Source: Cruorifilaria tuberocauda
Lineage: Eukaryota; Nematoda; Chromadorea; Rhabditida; Onchocercidae
Assembly (NCBI GenBank): GCA_013365365.1
Contig: JABVXU010000085.1
Coordinates: 103,633-167,632 of the forward strand
Direction of reading: 5' to 3'
Length of the DNA stretch: 64,000 nt
Shown here one piece after another: positions 38,301 to 51,023 of the stretch. Numbering within the stretch: position 1 is the first letter of the stretch; every line of letters begins with the position of its first letter. Position numbers and translations under genes: made by a program. The notes beneath the pieces are model-generated. The model made no database searches. It was not told the DNA's origin and saw only the letters and a program-made list of their open reading frames with translations.

Positions 38301-41300
38301 AGAAAATTAGTGGAGAAGATTTATTAAAATTTTGGTAAAGATGTTATAATTCCTGATGATGTTTCTTTCGCTACGTTTAATTTCTTATTACCTAGATAAT
38401 GAAAGATGATAAAAGTATGAGCAAAATTATTTTAATGAGTACTACGATTCTCCCATAAAAATTATTATTTATATATAGGGAATACTCTCATTGTTGTTGA
38501 TGAACTCGAAATTCACTTTCAAGAATGTAAATTTATGTTATCTGTCGATGTTTGGAGAGCGATTAAATGAAATTTTAGTTGCTGTAGTAGCGACTAGTAC
38601 ACATATACCATCAACTACAGTAACAACAACGGTTACCACAACATCTTCATTTGCTGTTGGACAAGGAAATGATACATCCTTGGGACGATCTACGCAGCAA
38701 TCACCTCAGCAGTTGGGAACTGCATCAGTGCAACAAATGCAACCATCTATGTTTTCCCAGGGTATACATTTTGCAAATGCATTACCAGTTAATTTCGTGA
38801 TTCATTTCGATATATTCAATTCATAACACTGATTTGTTTCGTCGTGTTCATTTTCTAAGTTACCAATTACCTTAATTTATGCTTCCAGGAATCCAATTAC
38901 GTGCACCACCGGGTTCATCAGGTATTGTTTTCCAGATGCCATCAGGAGCATACACATACGTGCATCGTAAGTTCACTTTCATTTTTCCTTTTTTCAGTTT
39001 TCTGTACATTCTTCTCAGGTTTTACAGAATTTAAATTTGAATTAATCAAGGTTGAAGGATTTAAATTCGAGTTAGTGGTTGAAATTCAGAGTTGGTTACT
39101 CCTCAGCAGCGCACCTCTATTGCGATACCTCAACAACAAACAATTCCAGCTTGCATTGGACAAGCAGTAACAACAAATCAATTACAAAATCAACAACCGC
39201 AACAACCTTCTCCTGCTAGTTCACCTATTCAAAAAGTTGTTACTTCAGCTACCGTTGAATCAAAAAATAAGCAAACATCAAGCAGCATTAGCAAAGAATC
39301 AACAACCGTAGAACGAAGAGGAAACAATACTTCGCCAAATGTTGACAAAGGTTTTTTATGTTTTATATCCCTTTAAATCAATCCCAATTAGTGAGATGAA
39401 TCAAGCCCAAAGTAAATAAATATCTGGACCGATGGATTTTATTTAAATGGTTTATACCTTTCCGGAGAAATAAGATGTGTAATGAAAAATTTGGTAGTAT
39501 CGGATGTTTTGTCTTGAAATTTAAATCAAACTTCCAGAGTTTCTTTGAGAATATTCCTGACTAACCTTTCATAGCAAGATTTAATAATTCACACAGCTTT
39601 TAGTGCCTAGAATCATATTTTTTCTCTGGAATCATATTTTTTGCTTAATGTAAGAATTAGTTAAACACCATTTGTAAGCTTTTAAATGTTAACATAATTC
39701 CAGAGAGTCAACCGTTGGCCCACATAGTTTCAGTTCCGAATAAGTCGCCGACGGTGCCTGTCAAAGGTAGTGAGACTTTATCAAAGAGTAGAGGAAGTAC
39801 TAAACATTCAGGGAATGGGCGAAAGACGGGTGCAGTGAAAAGTTAGTTTTTTTTCCGATTATTTACCATTTAATTTAAGTGTATGGATTATTTTATCGCT
39901 TGTGTTTTCGTAATGATCTTCTCCGCAACAGTAAATTCTAAAAGTTTAAAATTAAAATTAAATTATAATTTCTCTATTTATATTTATAAATGAATGCATT
40001 TATTAATGCGTTTTTAAATTAAACAACCTGGCTAACTTTTGCAACTATAGACAGTTTGAGGAAAGTCAGTTGAACAAAAATGACCGAGAAGAGAGAATCA
40101 GATGTAAAAGTTTGATACAGATAGTAAAGTTTATTGTAGTTGCAACACCTCAACCAATAGCCCCTACAAATTTGGTGCCAATTGGTGCTCCAGTTCCGAT
40201 GATGGTCATGTCCGCTCCGATGCCACAGCTGAGTTCTTTTAGTGGACACGCTGCGGTACCATTCATGGGACCAAATGGACAAATCATACATCAACAGTTG
40301 ATCGCAAATTCACCTGTTCCAACACACCAGATGATACCGATATTTCAACAGCAGCAGCAAAGTGCTGCTCACTTTCCGATTTCCCAGTCGGCACAAACTC
40401 AAATCCAAGGTTTTTTTCTTCAAATTTTCTTCCAAAGGTTTGAGTTTATCTCATTTCTGTGGTTTCAGACATTTTTATGTTTTTCGTTATTTTGGATTTC
40501 ATTCTTTGAAGTCCTATGATCTTATTTTTATAAAATTCAAATTTCCATGATCTTAGACGCAACTTCCTATGATTCTCAAAAAACAATTTTGGATGATGAT
40601 AACGGTTATGCTGATTCCGGGATCGAAAATGAGCCTCCACCACTTCTTGTTCAGGGTTATTTCTTTTGTCTTTAGTTCTGCCAGTTAGATTAAATAGAAA
40701 AAAGTACTTGTTTTTCGGCGTCTTAGTTTTTGTTAGGTCTTCCGATTAATTTTTGCTGATGAATTTTTCGGATTGATCATTATGAATAAGGTTTTCATAT
40801 AATTAAAAATTATTTAATTAACAATATTTATTAACATGAATTTGAGATTTTAGAGAGGACGATGGTATTTCTGTGATTCGGAACCACTGAATTTTAATAG
40901 AAAGGCAATAGTATTTTCCAAAAAATTAAAAATTTTACGACTTATTTCAAATTTATATCGTAAACTATCATACGAAGTTACATTATTCTTTGTTTATTAT
41001 TTATTAAATCATATCGTCGAAGAAATTTTCATCGCTGAATTTCAGGCGAATCAAAAGATGCACTCGATATTCATATGATGTTCACGAAGGAAGCCGAAAG
41101 ATATTACCAAAAAACAGGACGAAAAGGCAAAATTGTTCATTTGGTCGAAGGATTTGAAATTGAGGTAACACAATTGGTCGTCTAGAAAGTAATTCATTGT
41201 GCACAAGTTTGGTAATATTAACAGTTTATGTTTTCAGGAATCAGACGAACCGTTTCCATGTGATGCACCTTGTCGTTTAAGTGATTGGCTTTTATCCGAG

Positions 41301-44300
41301 ATAGAAGATAAAAATGGACGGAAGGTATCCAAAGAACGTAGATGGAGCGCATGTACGTAATTATAGGAACTAAATTTGGTTCTTCTATTATTTTAGATTA
41401 TTTAAGGCTACAGTAATCTAAATATTGCAAGTGCTTTTGAGTTTTAAATCCTTAATAAAAGCAGTAAGAGTCAGTCACTAAATATGTAATTTCAGATGCC
41501 TTGAAAATACTGTATCAGCAGTTTTCGTTTCTGTTATCAGAATTTCAAGCTTCAAAATTAAAATTTAGAAGTTATTTTGTAGCAGCAAGGAAACCGATTA
41601 GTGAGAAAGATAAGGAGCCAACGTTGGAAATAAGCGCCGAAAAAGTGGAAGTTAAAAAGGGACGCGCAAAGTAAGAGTCTTATAATATGATAATTTGTTA
41701 TCTTATATTCTTCGGAATTTATACAGTATCTTTTTTTGCATAGCACTCGAGGGAAGTAGTTATGAGGTTCTTTTATTATCCCCAGACTGATTTGGCATCA
41801 TCAAGTTATGCAAGTGTCAGATGTTAAACTTCTACCGAATTTTGCAGAGCGTCTCCAACGAAATCCGAAGCGTCTAGTGAAAAAGCAGAGAAGAAAACTC
41901 GTAAACGTAAAACGAACGAGGTTTCTCAGTTCTTATTTTTTTTAAGTACTGTGTTACTTTTTTGATTTAAATTTGGAAATCGTGAAGAAACTAACATAAA
42001 GCGGTCTCATTGTCAGTCTTCAAATTACAAGAGCATAGCGATGTCCGTAATATAAGAGCCTCACAGCGAAGAAACTAATGAATCGAAACAAAAGGTTTCA
42101 GCGAATTAATTATTTTATAGCTTGATCGATTGCTCCAAATGGATTTTGGGCCATCACACGGACGTCTTTCTGATATTATGCAAAAATCCGTTTATAAACC
42201 AGCCAAAGAAACGCTGCCACCCCCTCCACTACCTCCATCAACAAAAAGTTGTTTGACGAAACCGAAAGGCCGACCACCTTCTTCATCGGCAGATAAGCAA
42301 AAATTAGAAAAAACTGAAGCAAGTGAACCGGTAATGGAAAGATTCATTATTGAAGATGCATCGGATATGTCGCCGAAAGCTGCAACCAAGAAGTGTGAAG
42401 GTATTTCTTGGTTTGATTCGAAATATGTTTACTTATTCTAGGCAAGCGATCAAGTAGTTGATTTTTTAATTACATGAAAGTTCGTTGATATGCTAAGTTG
42501 TATATATTATAGCGTAAACAATTTAAACAGCTCATTAAACAATGTTACAATTGACTATTAAATTAAATATGCACAGTTGTCATTATTTGATAACTGTAAT
42601 GTCGATGGAAAGTTACTATCTTTAGAATGTACTTCAAATTTAATTTAATTTGAGGTTTAAAATTTGTTAATTGTCATAAGATTTCTTAGAAAGTCCGGCA
42701 ACTGCCGATCAGTCATTGAATTCTTCGAAAAGTAGTGCTGATACAGCGACTGGAAGTTTATTAGTCAGTTTTTCGGATGAAGAGCTTGACACAGAGAGAT
42801 GTAATTACTGCAATGGCTTGTTACGTCTTAAACGTCTCGAAAATCATCCACAGTATTGTTCGAAGAAATGTCGCAAATTATGGAAGAAGAATCCAACAAT
42901 CAGTGAGGAGCAGGGTTCGGCTTTTGTTAACCGCTTAAGCAAATTATATCAGAAAGAATAATTAAAATGCTATTATTAATGTCTTTTAATTGTTAACCGG
43001 AGCGCAGGACATATTCGAAGTCTTTGTTTGCGAGCGTCTTCTTGTCAAAAATTTGAAGTAATTTTCAAATCTTATTTGCAACAACGAATCAGCTTTATCC
43101 AAAAGATCAAAGTTTATTTCATTTGAGGACTAAGTAAATTTTGCTTGCTGAAAGCAGAAAACGGTGTTTAAATTGTCACCTCTTGCTTCCTATTTTTATT
43201 TTTTTGGAAGAATTCAATCTTTTTTGGAGAAATTTGGTTTTAATGATTGGTTAAGCTTCCTCAGTTTGGTTACTGTAATTTTTTAGTTGGACGATCATTC
43301 AATGCATCACCGCGACTACCAGTTATTCGTTCAACAGATACATCGCCCGTCAATAAAGATATCATTCCTACAGTAACAGTACAAAATCTCAGCATAGTTT
43401 CGGAACCATCTTCTTCAGGTTATTCAGAATTATTATTTCACATGTCCACTGAATTTATTTTATGGAAAAACCTCACAGTATACAAAGAGATATTTCTTCA
43501 TATCGCTCGACGAAAATCAAATTGTCCAAATTAATAACAGTCCAACCAACTCGTTTTTTTTCCGAAACAAAATGTAAACAAGTACCCAAAGATTAGTCTG
43601 CTTCAAGTTAGCCTTTATTACGAGAGCAATGAACATGAGATTTCGGACATAAGATTACACTACATTTTAAAAACATTTATGATGGACCTGAATGACGATG
43701 AATATAGTTTTTTAAAGTTTTCAGGTAGTACCACAGATCTGCAGCAGCGAACACCGCCAACTTTAACGCTGAAAATGGTATCGCCTCAGCAAGCAGAAAT
43801 CGTGAAATCTCCTCGTGGCTTGTCCACTTCTTACTCACTGGGAGAAGGCAGTAAAATGCCCTCGGCATCGATCTCTCCAGCAATGACCGTAGCTCCAGCA
43901 GTTGAACACACACTGATGGATTTCCTTTCCAGACCGACAAAAACATGGACTGTAAGTTGTTTTCCTTGTAGTAGTGAATGTTGAAATTGCAACGTTTCAT
44001 AATCTCTAGGTTTAAAATGCAGCATTTATACTGCTACTAGTTACTGCGTTACATTTGTTAAATGAATATTTGTTGGTCATATAACATTTATTTATAATTA
44101 CCTTTTATAGCTAATTTTTTCATTACCTACTGTTTCTATTTGTTGAAGAAAAAAGGTTTTTCAACTTCTGACTTTTTAGAATCGAAGAAACTAGAGGGAA
44201 ATGCACTTCGATTCTTTGTACAATCCGTTCTCTGTAAATGATAACATTAACTAATTTTATGTACTTATAAGAAATGAATTAATTAATCAGTTTTCTAGAA

Positions 44301-44620
44301 TATTGTTCTTGTATTTTTGCATGCAAACTAGGAAATTAAGTTAAGCGTAATAATTGCATAATTTGAAGTTTGAAAAATAAGCCAAAACCATTTCCTTGTT
44401 CTAGTGTGATGAAGTAGCAAGCTGGGTATCATCGGTAACTGGCAATGAGGATTGTGCGAATACCTTCCGTAATCAGGATATCGATGGCCAGTCATTGTTG
44501 TTACTTCCGGATAACGCACATAATAATTTGGTAACGCTGTTGGGATTAAAACTTGGTCCAGTGGTTAAAATTCTAAATGCACTCAAAGAATTATCCAGCA
44601 AAAGTATCAATGCTTCATAA
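35388..44620 (+). CDS. ph/PHC-like: Polyhomeotic-like Polycomb group protein (HD1, FCS zinc finger, SAM)
   Basis: Nuclear PRC1-type chromatin repressor of about 1135 residues. Twenty-one exons, all in phase: 35388-35592, 35909-36137, 36522-36597, 36902-37000, 37265-37360, 38043-38154, 38579-38761, 38889-38966, 39090-39350, 39704-39841, 40140-40409, 40557-40655, 41046-41164, 41238-41352, 41496-41670, 41848-41920, 42121-42400, 42690-42914, 43287-43418, 43725-43951 and 44405-44620. The first ~600 residues are Ser/Thr- and Gln-rich and low complexity. Near residues 640-665, IVHLVEGFEIEESDEPFP matches the Ph homology domain 1. Near 907-930, C-x2-C-x15-C-x3-C (CNYC...YCSKKC) has the FCS-finger spacing. 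The C-terminal 70-80 residues are a SAM domain (FRNQDIDGQSLLLL, LGLKLGPVVKILNALK), the Ph polymerisation module. Start: ATG at 35388. Exon joins are hand-derived. Confidence 0.88.
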
Positions 44621-44637
44621 TAATTTCGTCATTTGAT

Positions 44638-44638
44638 G

Positions 44639-44684
<46 letters not shown>
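44638..44684. repeat. compound TA/GA microsatellite
   Basis: A run of TA units passes directly into a run of GA units. It starts roughly 20 nt after the stop codon of the Polyhomeotic-like gene, so it lies in its 3' UTR or just beyond. It is a likely length-variable marker. Confidence 0.9.
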
Positions 44685-46605
44685 CAATTTAACAATGTAA
44701 GATTACTCATCTTTGAATTTTAAAAGTTAATATTTTATTTCAAAATATCTTATTGACGGTTATCTGACATATTCAATTTTTGAAACTTGTTGCAACTATA
44801 AACCGTGCAAAGTTAATTTTATCTTCCCGCTTTGTTTACTCTCCCATGTTCTTCTAAATTTTTATTTTAGATCTTTCGTGCATTATTGGATAATTGTTAC
44901 GTAAATTTGAAGTAACAAGCTTCTTGGTTTTATATATTTTGTCTCGGCAATGTTCACTGTCTCTCACGTCAAGGAGTTCTTCATAATCAAATTTAAAAAC
45001 TAGTAAGACCGAATAGAGCATTTTGAATCTTTAAGATTTGTTAGAATTTTTTATTGAGTGCAAAAACATGCAATTTCATATCTCTTTTGAAATCCTATTC
45101 GAACACTTGTTATAACCAGCCGATGTACAATTTTCTTCCATCATATGCACCTCATCAGTATGAAATTACATATTAATTATCGAATTTTGAGGTTCGATTG
45201 GCAATAAAGATTTTAGCAGTTCTTCGAGCAAAAAACAGAAGGATTTTTATAAAACAAATTATGCATACATTATTTGTTTTATTTTATGTTATACCAAAAC
45301 ACTGATACAATTTCACTCCTTGTCACTCAAAAGTTTCTCCTTTATCCTATTTTTTAGTCCCTGATTTTATTGTTGTTGTTATTTCTAATCAAGGAAATAT
45401 GTAACTTTTTTTTTCAAAAGATGAGAATTGTGACTTGACAGTATTTATATTTAGTTGCGTCACCCAATAAATCTGATAAATATTTTTATATTTTTTGTAT
45501 TAGTTTTTTATTTTTGTATTTAATCAAACAATGTGGTACTATTTTCGCTTCACTACGGGCTGATAATTAGATTATCGAAATAATGGAATCGTAAGTCCAA
45601 CTCTAAACAAGAATTTGTGACAAGTTGGCTTCTAGTTAAGAAGTTTTGAATTAAAAATAAGTCTGCATCACAAGATCTGTAGATATTTTATGGGAAGAAA
45701 GTCAGCAACTGAGATGTAGTGACTGACAGTGATAAGAATTTGCTATTGTGGATCTCACTTTCTGATAATTTCAAGAGAAAATCAGGAATCAATAGGAAAT
45801 TTCCTCCTCAAATGTTAACTATTTGGGCATTATTTCATATAATTTCATTGGAATTTGATAAAATGCGAGCAGTTACAGCTGCTTCTCATTAGATTCCAAA
45901 TCATATCAGCAATATCCTGAATGTTCTCATTGAGTAGAAATTCTTCAGTCAATCATCAGAAGTAATATTTCACTGGGGCTATGAGCCTACTTTTAATTTA
46001 TTACCGTATCGTTCAGCAATTAATTGTGTGCCGTCATGATTCTTTGATTTATACGCCACTCAACAGTTCCTCTGTGTTTAAGGTCAGAGGTCAATTGTTG
46101 TTTTAAATTGTGTAGGTTCAATTCGTTTTCTTCCATGAAAAATGAAAGAAACCAAGGATTTTTTATCCTCTAACTTCCTCTACTTTATTTTAAACCAGTA
46201 GTCTTAGATATTCTATAGAAATATAAATGTTCTAGTTATAAAATTGAATAATTAATGAACTACAGTTTATCACAAATCTATTGTTAGAATATTTAAAACG
46301 AATGAATACGGTTTTCACGAAAACAAAATCAACAAACAAACTTGATTTAGGTAAAGCAAAGGTCGAAATTCAAATTACTGCCTAATCTTTCATCTAGATA
46401 ATATAGCTGATCTTAATTATTTGAACTTTATGAATGAGAGCATTGCCATAACTGAAAAGTTTTTTGAGGGTCCATGTTTTGATTTTATTATGTCACGAGG
46501 ATTTTTATTGATTGATCAATAATGCAGATTATTTAGTAACGGAAAAAACGAAACCGTTTCACACCAATTCAGTTTTGTTAGTTTTTCTGTAATGTGATCC
46601 CTCAC

Positions 46606-46767
46606 CTCTTTCAACGAAATTACGAATAGCGCCGATGTTCAATTTCCACACAATCTGTTGGAGTACAATCGATTTTGCTGATCGTCGTCTATGATAGTTA
46701 ACGACCATTTTGATTTCACTCCTAGCTTGTGACAAAATTTTGCTCAATTTTGTTATCATTGCCTTTC
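46606..46767 (-). other. orphan exon-like open stretch, unknown
   Basis: A 162-nt block is flanked by a good acceptor (ATATTTTCAG) and a good donor (GAG/GTGAGG). It is open for 53 codons, including SKILSQARSEIKMVVNY and WKLNIGAIRNFVERG. It is basic and helix-like, with no family I recognise. No convincing partner exon was found within about 2 kb either side, so it may be a single remnant or part of a gene with distant exons. Confidence 0.3.
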
Positions 46768-48291
46768 CTGAAAATATTATGTATTAAAATAAAAACCTTC
46801 TCATAGTTTACAAATAATTGAAATTTGAAACCGGAATTTTACAGTGAAGAAAAAATTGTAATTTGACAAAAATATATTCTACGATTGAATGATTAGCTAG
46901 TTTTATTATCGTAGGTTCTACGTTTTATAGTTCGGCTAGCTAGTTTCGATGCTAGTTAGAAGGATTATTGAGGTGAATTGCTTATTGAAAGAAATGAAAT
47001 TGTTGTATAAGAACTAAGTTTTATTTAAAAAAGCCTAATTTATTAATCCTACTGTTAATTAAGTCAATTGCTCGATTTTCTTACCATAGCTCTTCCTCTT
47101 TTATTTTGCAATTTTTCATCCGCTATTTTTAGCATCTTTCCAGTTCATTACCGTTCCTATTTGAAATTATATTCCATTTGTAACAGTACCATTTCATTTG
47201 GAAATATATTCATTAATAACCAAAAATGTTTCGAAAAAATCTTACAATGATTTTTATCTTTGAAATATTGGAAAGTTAAAATTTTGTTGGGAAAAGAAAA
47301 ATTGCCAAATATGAAGAAACCAATGCTTTGATGGAAATCATTTTTGCTCTTAAAAAACGATGTAAGCAGACAAACTTTGTAGTCGAAAATACTTTAAACA
47401 ACGAATAATCTGAGAATTTTAGGTTCCTTATGCGTTGTGCAAACACTGATTGACTCAGATGGAATTGTTTGGGAGCAGAAAAAATAAACTGATTTTTAAC
47501 TTTAATCTATCCATTTTTATGTTATGTGCAATGGTTGTTACTTTTTGACTGATAAAATGATTACCGGTGGTTGCCATCATATATATATATACCAAGAAAT
47601 TAATGTTTAACTGGATTTACATTTATTTTACTGGATTTTGATCACTAATACTCCATACTTGCGGGATATTTTGGTGGATATTCTTATCGTTGACTTATTA
47701 AAGCAAAGAAAATGAGAAATTTCTCAATCACATAAGCATACATGATAATCTAGCCTGGAAGAATTTGAGAGTAACCTAACCATTCAATTAATTGATCATA
47801 TCATCTATGAAAATGAAAATGAGATCGAATGAATTTTGTATTCGACAGTAAAAGTTAAGAAAAGGTTGTATGAGGAAAACTTTTCTTCTAGCTCATAATA
47901 TTAACTAAAGTGAAGAAAATCGATTAAATTAACAAGATCCAAATTGATTTTTTAATATAGAAAGAAGGATGACCTTTAATAATGCTTTTTAGAACAAAAA
48001 ATGGAAGTTTGAGAGAAAATAGAAATTCAAATATTTTTAAAAATTTTTCTTCCAATTTCGCTCGTATCGGTAAATTTTAGCAAAGAGAATTCGTATAAAC
48101 AGGTATGCTCTGTCAAAATAAAGTAATTTACTTCGAGAAACTACCAACAATGTTTCACTGCAGATATGAAGTTGGTAGTATTCTAGATTGATGCTTTATT
48201 TGATCTTTGTTCTCTCATCTTACATTTTCCGACTCAAATATCATGCATCAGGCTTTTAATACTAAACAGTTTAAGTAATTGAATAAGTAAA

Positions 48292-48300
48292 AAATTTCAG
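48292..48300 (+). promoter_or_regulatory. probable trans-splice (or cis-splice) acceptor of the GPCR gene
   Basis: AAATTTCAG ends 6 nt before the ATG at 48307. Nematode mRNAs often receive a spliced leader a few bases upstream of the start, and this spacing fits. A normal 5' UTR intron would look the same. Confidence 0.5.
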
Positions 48301-48306
48301 CTGTGA

Positions 48307-51023
48307 ATGAATGCTACCGTTCCCGAAATTTTCCAGAACTGTTCTCATGAATATCGTCCCAAGGATATCAAATATGTACTGTGTAATGCACCCATCGATG
48401 CAAATCCATGCAAATTATTAAAAGTTAGCTATTGTTGCAATGTTCAAAATATTCAATACGTTTGCTTCTAATTTAAATAGGTTGTTTTCTTTTTCTTCGG
48501 AAAGTTCTCTCGGATTTCCTACCGAATATTATAAATATTGTTTTATAGCAGGCTAACGATACCATATCATTTGTTAGCTGCATCACTAGTTTCAAATAAG
48601 TAAATTCATCTATTTTTCCGGTTAGCTTCAATTACTTTCTTATTCAGTTCAGTTTTTTCTTAATTTCTTCTGTTTGCTTTCAGGAATTGCATGAGGCGAA
48701 AGATATCCGAAAATATCTTTTTGCTACAATTCCACTCATATTGGCGACATTAGCTATTTTGATAAATATTGCCTATGTCGTATTGATAATAAAGTTATGG
48801 CGAAGGAAGAAACTCAGGTAACTTCATACTTTCTCGATATAAGCCCAAATAAGAATTTGATTGGTAGGAGGGATTTTTAAAGCGGAAATATGAAGAACAG
48901 CGATTGTAATGCTAGATCAAATCAAAAAACAGCAGGGTAACAGAAAATACAATAAAAAATAAAAATTTGGAGCCGAAATAAACATGGATATTACTCTCTG
49001 ATTTTCATACATTACATCTGTAACAGATATACATCTGTAACAATAAGAATTTGATTGCATTAAATCTTAATCCACTCAATTTTTAAAATTTCAACTAGAA
49101 TTCCAGCTCCCTGTGTCGGTATAGCCTCCTAGTAAGCAGAACAATAAGCAGCATCCTTGCACTCATTCTTCTATATATTGTTTTAACTGCCTGGAAATTG
49201 GAAATATTCCGCTATGCATCTGCTGCTGCATTTATTTTGATCGGATCATTATCATTCTTGACATTGGCCGGTAATTTAATATTTTTGACAACTTTTTAAT
49301 AAATTTCAAACTTTTAGGTTTTAAGAAGCCGATTCATTGAAATCTCACTAAAATATTTTTTACAGGTACTTATGTTGCAATGACGACATTACTATACTTG
49401 GCAATTATGCATCCATTAAGATATATGTATGCTGTCAATGCCACTCGATGTTTACTTTTTATTATTATTCTTTGGCTTACTTCCATTGCTTTTTCGGTAA
49501 TTTTTATAAAACAAGCTTTTTTTGTTTTTTATTGCTTCAACTAATATTTGAAGTTTCCAATTACAGAATTCTTTCTATGATATATATCATCGATAAGTTG
49601 CAAATATTCCAAAAATGAATAGAAACAGTTCAGTTTTGCTTCAGCTTTTCCTTGGCTTATATGGTGCTACATTATTTTATCCGGAAACAGCGCCAATCTA
49701 CTGCTCATTCAACCGATGCCAACAACCTATTGCTATCTTTGTTACTTTTCTTCTCTCTCTATTCTTTATTACTGTAATTATATTCTATGCAATTATGCTT
49801 TATTTTATTCATAAAAGATATCAAAACGGTCGATTGGTAATTATTTCATGTCATTTATTGTTTTTGAAATTATTACCATAGCATATTTCACTGGTAAATT
49901 AAAGGAAAGAGAAAATTTGCATGAGATGATATATCGCCTGAGACTTTTTTGAGAGTTTAAACTATTACTTTAAGCTCAAGCTATAAATCTGGGATGCTTC
50001 CATCACCCTGAATCAAATTAGTTTCCACCTATCTAACATTCCTCTTTTTTTCACGGTGTTTTAATGACAAGAGAAAAATCTCGAGTAATATCAGATATTT
50101 GTTTTATAGCTAATAAGAAATAAAATTTTCATAAATAATGATAGAATATTGGAAATCAAAAAAAAATATTCATTCTATTTTACATTACAGAATTTAACGC
50201 AAAGGTGAAAACGAAGATAATAATTTCGACAAATCAATACCAAAAAATATTCAAAAGATTCAGATGATTTCAGGAAACTGACAGAGTAGTTAGAAAGAAT
50301 ATGCGAACAATGAACAGATTAGCTTTGAATATGGTGACATTTACCATCGGCTCATTGCCAATACTTGTTGTTACAGCAATTGCAACGGCTAATTTGAAAA
50401 ACTTCACTGTTTTAGGTAAATGTCATCGAGTTTCATCTTTATTCAATTTTCCTATTTTCATGTTATCATCCTTTCGTCTTCGTTCTCATATATTTTTTAA
50501 AAATAAGTCGAGCTAAACATATTAATCAAAGTTTGCATCAAATAGAAACTGCTTTCAGATATGATTATATTTAGAAATTCGGATGATAAAGAAAAGGAAT
50601 AATTTGTATAGAATAACTTCATCAGATTTTAAAGTAGTTTATATGCTGTCGTTTTAATCAATCAATTGACATAGTATTAAAATTAGTCTAAATGCCAATC
50701 ACCTGCAGTCAAAGTTTAAAGTATTACATTTTACAGGTTTGGGTGATAAGTCTTCATGCAAAACATTTCTTCATGGTAGACTTTTCTTACAAGTTGAAGT
50801 TCTAGCTTGTATCGCTGCAATTGTTTGGGCCCTAGCGATGATTTTTGATCCAATTATCAATTTCTTTGCTGATCCAAAGTTCGTCGATTTGGCTCGTCCA
50901 TGGAAGATACGCCAACAACAGATTTCATGCATTAAATTTGAAAATCTCAATACTGCTGCAGCTATCATTTCTATGCAAGGCAAACATGGACAAATGGACA
51001 AAGTGGACAGTTCTCTGCTCTAG
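48307..51023 (+). CDS. rhodopsin-family seven-helix receptor, orphan
   Basis: 388 residues from seven in-phase exons: 48307-48423, 48684-48817, 49107-49270, 49366-49496, 49645-49836, 50274-50415 and 50737-51023. The extracellular N-terminus has two glycosylation sites (NATV, NCSH) and several Cys. Seven hydrophobic helices follow: TIPLILATLAILINIAYVVL (TM1); a helix after LLVSRTISS (TM2); a helix leading to YLAIMHPLRY (TM3); IIILWLTSIAFS onward (TM4); IAIFVTFLLSLFFITVIIF (TM5); MVTFTIGSLPILVVTAIA (TM6); CIAAIVWALAMIFDPIINFF (TM7). Acidic/basic intracellular loops separate them. The HPLRY after TM3 is typical of class A, but the DRY position reads LLY and NPxxY reads DPIINF. Ligand and subfamily are unknown. 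It may be a nematode chemoreceptor-like or peptide receptor. Confidence 0.85.

Larger units (their letters stand above)
44685..48306. other. intergenic, one orphan exon-like stretch
   Basis: AT-rich sequence between the Polyhomeotic-like gene and the GPCR. Apart from the minus-strand exon-like stretch at 46606-46767, listed separately, no coding or RNA feature is supported. The GPCR start is preceded directly by an AAATTTCAG acceptor at 48292-48300. Confidence 0.45.

Noticed and set aside
42915..42961. Stop codon at 42959-42961 as the end of the FCS-finger protein
   Set aside because: A GT donor at 42915 joins in phase to an exon at 43287 and leads to the SAM domain, so read-through to this stop is more likely intron sequence (or a short isoform).
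46110..46130. GGTTCAATTC resembling a tRNA T-arm (B box)
   Set aside because: No A box or acceptor stem at the right distance; probably chance.
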